Shown here: positions 9,101 to 13,177 of the stretch, in pieces
Position numbering within the stretch: position 1 is the stretch's first letter
Layout of the letters: the number at the start of each line of letters is the position of its first letter
Source of the DNA: an uncultured Granulicatella sp.
GTDB taxonomy: Bacteria > Bacillota > Bacilli > Lactobacillales > Aerococcaceae
Direction: 5' to 3'
Assembly (NCBI GenBank): GCA_947254045.1
Contig: CAMYBO010000021.1
Coordinates: 1-13,177 of the forward strand
Length of the DNA stretch: 13,177 bases
Notes under the pieces: model-generated
What the model was told of the DNA's origin: nothing
Seen by the model: the letters and a program-made list of their open reading frames with translations, nothing else
The model's database searches: none
Translations under genes and position numbers: made by a program

Positions 9101-9783
9101 CGTTTATGAACATCTTTATCTAATGTTAAACGTAATGTTTCACTTTCACCGAAGATTTCTAAAATTGTGTCATCTGATTCAAAACCTAACGCACGAACTA
9201 ATACTGTTAATGGAATTTTACGAGTACGGTCAATACGTACATATGAAATGTCTTTTGAATCTGATTCATATTCTAACCATGCACCACGGTTAGGAATTAA
9301 TGTAGCGCCATATAACGCTTTACCATTTTTATCTGGGCGGTCATGGAAGTATGAACCTGGTGAACGCACTAATTGAGATACAATAACACGTTCTGCACCA
9401 TTAATGATAAATGTACCCATTTCTGTCATTAATGGGAAATCTCCAAAGAAGACTTCTTGGTCTTTTACTTCTCCAGTTTCTTTATTCACTAAACGCATTT
9501 TTACATAAATTGGTGCTGCATAATTTGCGTCGTGATTTCTTGCTTCTGAAAGATTATATTTTGGAGCATGTAATTCATAATCTAAGAATTCTAATGATAA
9601 ATTACCTGTATGGTCTTCGATTGGTGAGATGTCTTTAAACATTTCACGAATCCCTTCATCTAAGAACCATTGGTAAGAATCAGTTTGAATTTCAATTAGA
9701 TTTGGTAATTCTAATACTTCACTGATTCGTGCATAACTTCTACGCACACGGTGTTTACCGTATTTCACATCATGATGTGCCAA
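6142..9783 (-). CDS. rpoB: DNA-directed RNA polymerase subunit beta
   Basis: The second catalytic subunit of RNA polymerase and target of rifampicin. With the TTG start at 9783 the product is 1213 aa. I prefer this TTG over the in-frame GTG at 9792: AGGGGTGG (9789-9796) then sits 5 nt upstream as the ribosome site, and the protein begins (M)[11 protein letters not shown], lining up with the usual Firmicutes start MAGHLVQYGRHR; the GTG overlaps that site. The rifampicin region ([31 protein letters not shown]) keeps H486 and S491, so sensitivity is predicted; G482 replaces the more usual Ala/Ser. [26 protein letters not shown] and the C-terminal [24 protein letters not shown] clamp are intact, and the last ~60 residues are acidic. 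It is preceded by a long leader and followed by rpoC. Confidence 0.99.
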   Translation of the reverse strand: [1213 protein letters not shown]

Positions 9784-9834
9784 CTCTTCCACCCCTATAT
9801 CATAATTTTATGAATAAATATTACAAATTTATTA

Positions 9835-9859
9835 CATTGTTAAATTTTCGTAACAAATG
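9835..9859 (-). other. Hairpin in the distal rpoB leader
   Basis: On the minus strand CATTTGTTA (9859-9851) pairs with TAACAATG (9842-9835), 8 pairs with one bulged T and an 8-nt loop. It is about 50 nt upstream of the rpoB start. The role is unknown. Confidence 0.35.
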
Positions 9860-9882
9860 CCGCCTGTCAGTCGTTTTTGAAC

Positions 9883-9943
9883 AAAAAAAAACCAAAAGAA
9901 TTTCTTTATCCCTTATTAAAAAGAGTGCTCATTCTTTTGTTTT
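9883..9943 (-). terminator. Candidate transcription attenuator in the rpoB leader
   Basis: On the minus strand CAAAAGAAT (9939-9931) pairs with ATTCTTTTG (9901-9893), a 9-bp perfect stem, followed after one G by nine U's (9891-9883). Four further A's (9943-9940) can pair into the U tract. Inside the loop TCTTT and AAAGA can form a second short stem. It lies between the consensus promoter and rpoB, so it would end transcription before rpoB unless bypassed. Confidence 0.6.
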
Positions 9944-9955
9944 CCCTAATATTCA

Positions 9956-9986
9956 CGGGATTTCTGGACAATATTTCAGTATCCCG
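9956..9986 (-). other. First hairpin of the rpoB leader, possible attenuator partner
   Basis: CGGGAT (9956-9961) and ATCCCG (9981-9986) pair, with an inner CTG/CAG pairing. On the minus transcript the ATCCC arm (9961-9957) could instead pair with GGGAT (9912-9908) inside the terminator loop, so two exclusive folds are possible. Confidence 0.4.
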
Positions 9987-10018
9987 CAAGACTATAGTTA
10001 CACTTATTGCGTTACATT

Positions 10019-10047
10019 ATTTTAGCGTGAAATTGGCGTTTTGTCAA
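10019..10047 (-). promoter_or_regulatory. rpoBC promoter
   Basis: A perfect TTGACA (10042-10047) and TAAAAT (10019-10024) are 17 nt apart on the minus strand. The predicted start near 10012 gives a leader of about 230 nt before the rpoB TTG. No rplL lies upstream, so rpoBC appears to be transcribed from here alone. Confidence 0.8.
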
Positions 10048-10116
10048 GGTTTTGAAAGACTTTCTTTGCGTGTTTACAAGAAAGTGCATACATTTTTTCA
10101 TTGACGTTTATACATC

Positions 10117-10159
10117 ATAAAAGTAAGCAGAAAAACACTTTTTGTTTGCGCGGTCTCCA
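10117..10159. repeat. 43-nt intergenic repeat, copy 1
   Basis: It matches 13075-13117 at 39 of 43 positions without gaps, and weak similarity continues beyond (TTAGC and GAGACC-like words on the minus strand). It lies between the pht terminator and the rpoB promoter, outside any gene. Confidence 0.75.
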
Positions 10160-10253
10160 GTAGCCTCGCTAACATAAAATTTTTCTTTCATCTTTTAGCC
10201 AGTACGTTCTATTCTTTCAAATTATTAAACCATTATTCTATTCTCATATAACC

Positions 10254-10290
10254 AAAAACGCCTAAATCTTTTCATCGATTTAGACGTTTT
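10254..10290 (-). terminator. Rho-independent terminator of pht
   Basis: AAAACG-CTAAATC (10255-10268) pairs with GATTTAG-CGTTTT (10277-10290); the single odd position becomes a U-G wobble in the minus transcript, giving 14 pairs with an 8-nt loop. It ends in CGUUUUU. The A/T flanks could let it work in both directions. It follows the pht stop by about 11 nt. Confidence 0.9.
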
Positions 10291-10310
10291 CCATCAATAT
10301 ATTATACTGT

Positions 10311-10442
10311 AAAATCAGACATATTCTTTGTAACAACTTCTCCACTTGGTAGACGTAGTTCAATAGTTCCATCCATATTAAAGATAACACTATCTAATCC
10401 TAATCCGTATCTTGCAGCGAATTTTGAAATTTTCTCTTGCAC
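10311..10442 (-). repeat. 44-aa C-terminal module of Pht, second copy
   Basis: Identical to 10692-10823 at 117 of 132 bases, in phase and without gaps. Most differences are silent or conservative, showing that selection held the protein sequence. Confidence 0.85.
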
Positions 10443-10691
10443 TGGTTCTACTGCTGGCGCTTCTTCTAGTCCTGGTTCAAGCATAGGATCTACTCCTACG
10501 TTCCCTTCTGGATTCAACATTCCATGATCTGTTGAATTTTCTGGTTTCACAGGTTTTTTATTTGGTTTTGGAGGCTCTGGTAAAGAATCTGCTGGTTTAT
10601 TTTCTGTTAGTTGGTTTTCAACTTTTCCAGTAGGCACTTCTGCATTTCCAGATGGTTTATTTTCAATATTTCCTTGAGGTGCTTCTCCTGT

Positions 10692-10823
10692 AAAATCTGC
10701 CATATTCTTTTTAACGACTTTTCCACTTGGTAAACGTAATTCAATCGTTCCATCCATATTGAAAATGACACTATCTAATCCTAATCCGTATCTTGCAGCA
10801 AATTTTGCAATTTTTTCTTGTAC
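10692..10823 (-). repeat. 44-aa C-terminal module of Pht, first copy
   Basis: Partner of the repeat at 10311-10442, separated from it by 249 bp encoding a Pro/Asn/Glu-rich linker. The same two-module arrangement is known from pneumococcal Pht proteins. Confidence 0.85.
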
Positions 10824-10855
10824 TGAATCCACTGCTGGTGCTTCTTCACCTTTAT

Positions 10856-12985
10856 CTACAGGCTTAGAAGTTTCTTCTGTTTCATGTCCTTTAAATTGTG
10901 ATAAAACTCCAGGTTTTTCTGTTTGATTATTTTTTCTAAAATCGGAACTTCTACAATATAAGACGATTGATTATCTAAATAAGCATTTGCCATGAAAGTT
11001 ACTGGGATTTTATTTCCTGCTGTCATCGTAGTTCCTTGATTTAATTTTGGAATAGGGATTTGAATTTCACCCATTTTGTAGTTGTTTTCTAAGTACGCAT
11101 TTCCATGAAATTCATCAAATACTCTGACTAAAGCATCAGTCCCATTTGGTACTGCATATTGAGGTTTCACTCTTAAATAAGTATCCCCCGCATGGAATGG
11201 ATAGAAAATCGTATGACTTGCCATATTGTAAGCTAATGAAGATGGAACGGTAAATGTTCCTTCATAATTTACTTCTGGATAATCTTTTGATGTAATCGTG
11301 TATTTAAACGTTTCGCCTGGTAAATATTGTTTATCTAATTCAAAATTAGCAATATTCCCGACACCTTCACCGAACACTTTTCCAGATAATTTTTCAATCG
11401 TTTTTCCATCTGGAGTGGTCAATTTCACTATCATATTTGTTCCTAATTTTTTCTCTAATACTGGTGAGAAACTGAAGGATACACGTTTTTGTCCATTTGC
11501 TAATGTAAAGTTTTGGTTGTTAAATGTATTATTTTTCAATAATTTTATAACACTGGCTAATTCTTCCCCTGTATAAACTTTATTCCCTTCTTTTTTAGCA
11601 ACTCCTTCTTCTGGTTTGAAGAGTTCATAATTACTATGAGAGTGTCCAATTCCTACCGGTTTATGTTCATCAATTGGCTCTGCATGATGATGGTCTCCGT
11701 GTGGATAAAGAATGGCATTTTTTTCTTTATTGACTACAATACTTTCACGTTTTACACCGTATTGTTTCATAATACCAGCAATTTTTTCTTCGATTTTTTT
11801 ATCTAACTCACTCATTTCTGCAGGTTTCGTTGCATCATCATGGTGATGTTCCTCTTTAGGAGCCGTTGCAATCCCATTATAGCGTGCTTTTGCTACTTCT
11901 AAATGTTCTTTTGGAATTAAATTTTCCCATTTTGTATGAACTAATTGTTCAAATGGAATCACATGAATATCTTTCATATTTCCATTATGCGCTACTAATA
12001 AATTTTCTCCTGATGTACCAATAATATGATTTCCATCAAATAAAAATCCGTCACTTGTTCTATAATGAATTCCGGCAAATTGTTTTTCTTTTGGCTGTGT
12101 AGTTGGATCTTCAGTGTTTGGTTTTGTTGCACTTCCTCCTGTTAAACCATGTAGTTCCTTTTCTACCTTTTCAACTTTTCCAATCGTTGATGTAACAGTA
12201 TCATGCTGTGTGCTTTCAGGATTCACTTGATTTTTATAAATAAAATGGTAGTGGTCGCCATGGCGAACTACATAACCTTCTGCTGTTTCACTTACAATAT
12301 CTTTCTTGTCAAATACATACCCATCATGGTCATGATCATCGTGTTCACTTTCGTGGTCGTGATGTTCAGCAGTTACTACAGGATTTCCTTCTTTATCTTT
12401 ATAAATATAATGGAAATGGTCTCCATGACGAACGATATACCCTGTTTCTGTTTCGCTAACAACATCTTTTTTATCAAAAACATAACCATCTTCTACTTCT
12501 TCATGATGTTCATGCGCTACTGAATTTGTAACCATTGTTGTAGCAAGTGTTTGTTGCGCATTATTTTTATAAATAAAGTGGAAGTGATCTCCATGGCGAA
12601 CAACATATCCCATTTCATTTTCTTCTACAATGTCATTGGGATTAAAGACATATCCGTCATCTGCAGAACTAATGGCTTTCGTAGTAGAAGTTTTTTGTTC
12701 ATAAATAGCATCTGCTGGTGGAGCTCCGTATACAAAATGGTAGTGATCTCCATGTTTTTTTAAGTATCCATTTTCGAATACTTCTCCCACAATTGTTTTT
12801 GGTTTGTTTTCTTTTACTTCTTCAGCAATTTTCTCAAATTTTGCTAAATCAACTTTTGAAATTTCTGTTATTGTCGTTTCTGATTCTGTTTGCTGACTTG
12901 TATTTTGAGTATTAAACAGTGAACAACCTCCCAATAAAACAAGGCTTGCACTTCCAATTAATAATGACTTTTTATGAATTTTCAT
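10856..12985 (-). CDS. Pht-family histidine-triad surface lipoprotein, frameshifted near its C-terminus
   Basis: Pht proteins are zinc-binding surface lipoproteins that in streptococci aid zinc uptake and adhesion and bind complement regulators. The ATG at 12985 starts a signal peptide with lipobox LGGC (C21 the predicted lipidated residue). Five HGDHxH triads stand at residues 78-83, 131-136, 187-192, 242-247 and 429-434, the first four in repeats of the type DGYVF..xDIV.E...GYVVRHGDH. A sixth position near 333-341 is degenerate (AHNGNMKDIH). Extra His-rich linkers occur at 158-161, 207-220 and 380-382. Residues ~470-684 form the family's C-terminal region. After K685 the frame runs into 24 unrelated residues and a stop; a single extra A in the A6 run joins it to the downstream frame (894 aa total). 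An AGGAG site lies 11 nt upstream. A Zur-like operator precedes it. Confidence 0.9.
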   Translation of the reverse strand: MKIHKKSLLIGSASLVLLGGCSLFNTQNTSQQTESETTITEISKVDLAKFEKIAEEVKENKPKTIVGEVFENGYLKKHGDHYHFVYGAPPADAIYEQKTSTTKAISSADDGYVFNPNDIVEENEMGYVVRHGDHFHFIYKNNAQQTLATTMVTNSVAHEHHEEVEDGYVFDKKDVVSETETGYIVRHGDHFHYIYKDKEGNPVVTAEHHDHESEHDDHDHDGYVFDKKDIVSETAEGYVVRHGDHYHFIYKNQVNPESTQHDTVTSTIGKVEKVEKELHGLTGGSATKPNTEDPTTQPKEKQFAGIHYRTSDGFLFDGNHIIGTSGENLLVAHNGNMKDIHVIPFEQLVHTKWENLIPKEHLEVAKARYNGIATAPKEEHHHDDATKPAEMSELDKKIEEKIAGIMKQYGVKRESIVVNKEKNAILYPHGDHHHAEPIDEHKPVGIGHSHSNYELFKPEEGVAKKEGNKVYTGEELASVIKLLKNNTFNNQNFTLANGQKRVSFSFSPVLEKKLGTNMIVKLTTPDGKTIEKLSGKVFGEGVGNIANFELDKQYLPGETFKYTITSKDYPEVNYEGTFTVPSSLAYNMASHTIFYPFHAGDTYLRVKPQYAVPNGTDALVRVFDEFHGNAYLENNYKMGEIQIPIPKLNQGTTMTAGNKIPVTFMANAYLDNQSSYIVEVPILEKIIKQKNLEFYHNLKDMKQKKLLSL
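10930..10935 (-). other. Homopolymer frameshift site in pht
   Basis: Six A's on the minus strand read GAA AAA ATA ATC. With seven, the frame becomes GAA AAA AAT AAT CAA and continues NNQTEKPGVLSQFKGHETEE into the downstream tail. Gene length 10302-12985 is 2684 nt; one added base gives 895 codons including the stop. Confidence 0.85.
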
Positions 12986-12999
12986 TCCATCTTCATCTC

Positions 13000-13028
13000 C
13001 TATAAAACGTAATATTTACGTTTTATAG
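13000..13028. promoter_or_regulatory. Zur-like palindromic operator of pht
   Basis: Perfect 13-bp arms CTATAAAACGTAA (13000-13012) and TTACGTTTTATAG (13016-13028) surround a 3-nt centre. The core at 13004-13024 matches 17 of 20 defined positions of the B. subtilis Zur box (core TCGTAATNATTACGA; here ACGTAATATTTACGT). It lies between the -35 element and the ribosome site, where a bound repressor would block transcription. No AdcR-type TTAAC..GTTAA site is seen. Confidence 0.65.
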
Positions 13029-13056
13029 CTTTACTACCCTTTTCTTCTTCTGTCAA
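13028..13056 (-). promoter_or_regulatory. Probable pht promoter
   Basis: A perfect TTGACA stands at 13051-13056 on the minus strand. At 17 nt the -10 is only TAAAGC (13028-13033), overlapping the edge of the palindrome, so the exact -10 is uncertain. Confidence 0.5.
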
Positions 13057-13074
13057 TATTTTTTTGAGGGCAAA

Positions 13075-13117
13075 ATAAAAGAAAGCAGAAAAATACTTTT
13101 TGTTTGCGTGGTCGCCA
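13075..13117. repeat. 43-nt intergenic repeat, copy 2
   Basis: Matches 10117-10159 at 39 of 43 positions. It lies just upstream of the pht promoter. Beyond it to 13177 I see no gene, only short AT-rich sequence with weak continued similarity to the flank of copy 1. Confidence 0.75.
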
Positions 13118-13177
13118 TGAGGTCTCTTGGCTAAAAATTGAGCCTTGGTTTCTATTGCTTTCGCTACAAAAATATTT

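Larger units (their letters stand above)
10302..10832 (-). pseudogene. C-terminal part of the frameshifted Pht histidine-triad protein
   Basis: This frame encodes the tail of the pht gene; it is open upstream to the A run at 10930-10935, where it joins the 5' part. Residues 1-176 from a GTG at 10832 begin DSVQEKIAKFAARYG, but no well-spaced ribosome site precedes the GTG, so independent translation is unlikely. The tail has two copies of a 44-aa module (VQEKI..FAARYGLGLDSVIFNMDGTIELRLPSG...) around a Pro/Glu/Asn-rich linker. From memory the linker and modules are nearly the same as the C-terminus of S. pneumoniae PhtA/B/D. The protein ends KNMSDFTV, a normal family end, and is followed by a terminator. 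Without the frameshift it is part of a functional surface protein. Confidence 0.8.

Noticed and set aside
7803..9638. Plus-strand frames inside rpoB
   Set aside because: Composition mirrors the rpoB codons, no ribosome sites or family features, and rpoB is intact on the other strand.
9784..10012. T-box or known riboswitch in the rpoB leader
   Set aside because: No T-box AGGGUGGNACCGCG motif, specifier loop or recognisable aptamer core; only hairpins and a terminator-like element can be supported.
9729..10104. Two small plus-strand frames in the rpoB leader and promoter region
   Set aside because: They overlap the rpoB promoter and hairpins, have no convincing ribosome site and no recognisable protein features.
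10101..10126. Plus-strand promoter starting TTGACG
   Set aside because: No acceptable -10 at 16-18 nt and no plus-strand gene downstream.
12203..12763. Plus-strand reading frames opposite the pht triad repeats
   Set aside because: They are antisense shadows of the repeated His/Asp codons, lack ribosome sites, and give hydrophobic low-complexity products.
12158..12985. CRISPR-like regular repeat
   Set aside because: The periodic similarity comes from in-frame HGDHxH protein repeats with diverged DNA and uneven spacing, not identical repeats with spacers.
13000..13028. AdcR operator or a simple terminator hairpin
   Set aside because: No TTAAC..GTTAA core for AdcR, and on the minus strand the palindrome runs into the ribosome site and pht start without a U tract.

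Overview
The window comes from a low-GC Firmicute, most likely a member of the Lactobacillales or a Gemella-like upper-respiratory or oral coccus. The reasons are AT-rich codon use, a Bacillus-type RNA polymerase (rpoB and rpoC both start with TTG; RpoC lacks the large proteobacterial insertions), and a histidine-triad lipoprotein very close to the Pht proteins of Streptococcus pneumoniae. The genus is an inference from memory; Granulicatella or Dolosigranulum would fit. All real genes read on the minus strand, so the layout below runs from high to low coordinates.

(1) 13177-12986: intergenic DNA with one copy of a 43-nt repeat, then a TTGACA promoter element and a 29-bp palindrome that strongly resembles a Zur (zinc repressor) box. 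(2) 12985-10302: a pht gene for a surface lipoprotein with five HGDHxH zinc-binding triads. It is split by a one-base contraction in a run of A's (10930-10935); restoring one base gives a single 894-residue Pht protein. A strong terminator follows at 10254-10290. (3) 10253-9784: about 470 bp without a gene. It holds the second copy of the 43-nt repeat, a consensus promoter, and a roughly 230-nt rpoB leader containing a terminator-like hairpin with a 9-U tract, a candidate attenuator. (4) 9783-2427: rpoB and rpoC, the catalytic core of RNA polymerase, 52 bp apart with a small hairpin between them. (5) 2426-2173: rpoC-udp spacer. It holds a 141-nt multi-branched inverted-repeat structure (basal stem plus three hairpins) ending in a U tract, then the udp promoter overlapped by a cre-like site and followed by an inverted repeat. 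(6) 2172-706: udp-deoC operon for nucleoside salvage (uridine phosphorylase and deoxyribose-phosphate aldolase), closed by a terminator. (7) 631-1: a separate promoter with a 16-bp palindrome, driving an LCM-family SAM methyltransferase cut off by the window edge.

The genes form four transcription units. The rpoBC operon is housekeeping; udp-deoC turns nucleosides into usable sugar phosphates and appears to be under carbon catabolite control; pht is probably a zinc-regulated surface factor. The most notable points are the Zur-like operator where streptococci use AdcR, the pht frameshift, the branched element inside the rpoC terminator, the rpoB leader attenuator, and matching AGGTAT inverted repeats just downstream of two unrelated promoters.
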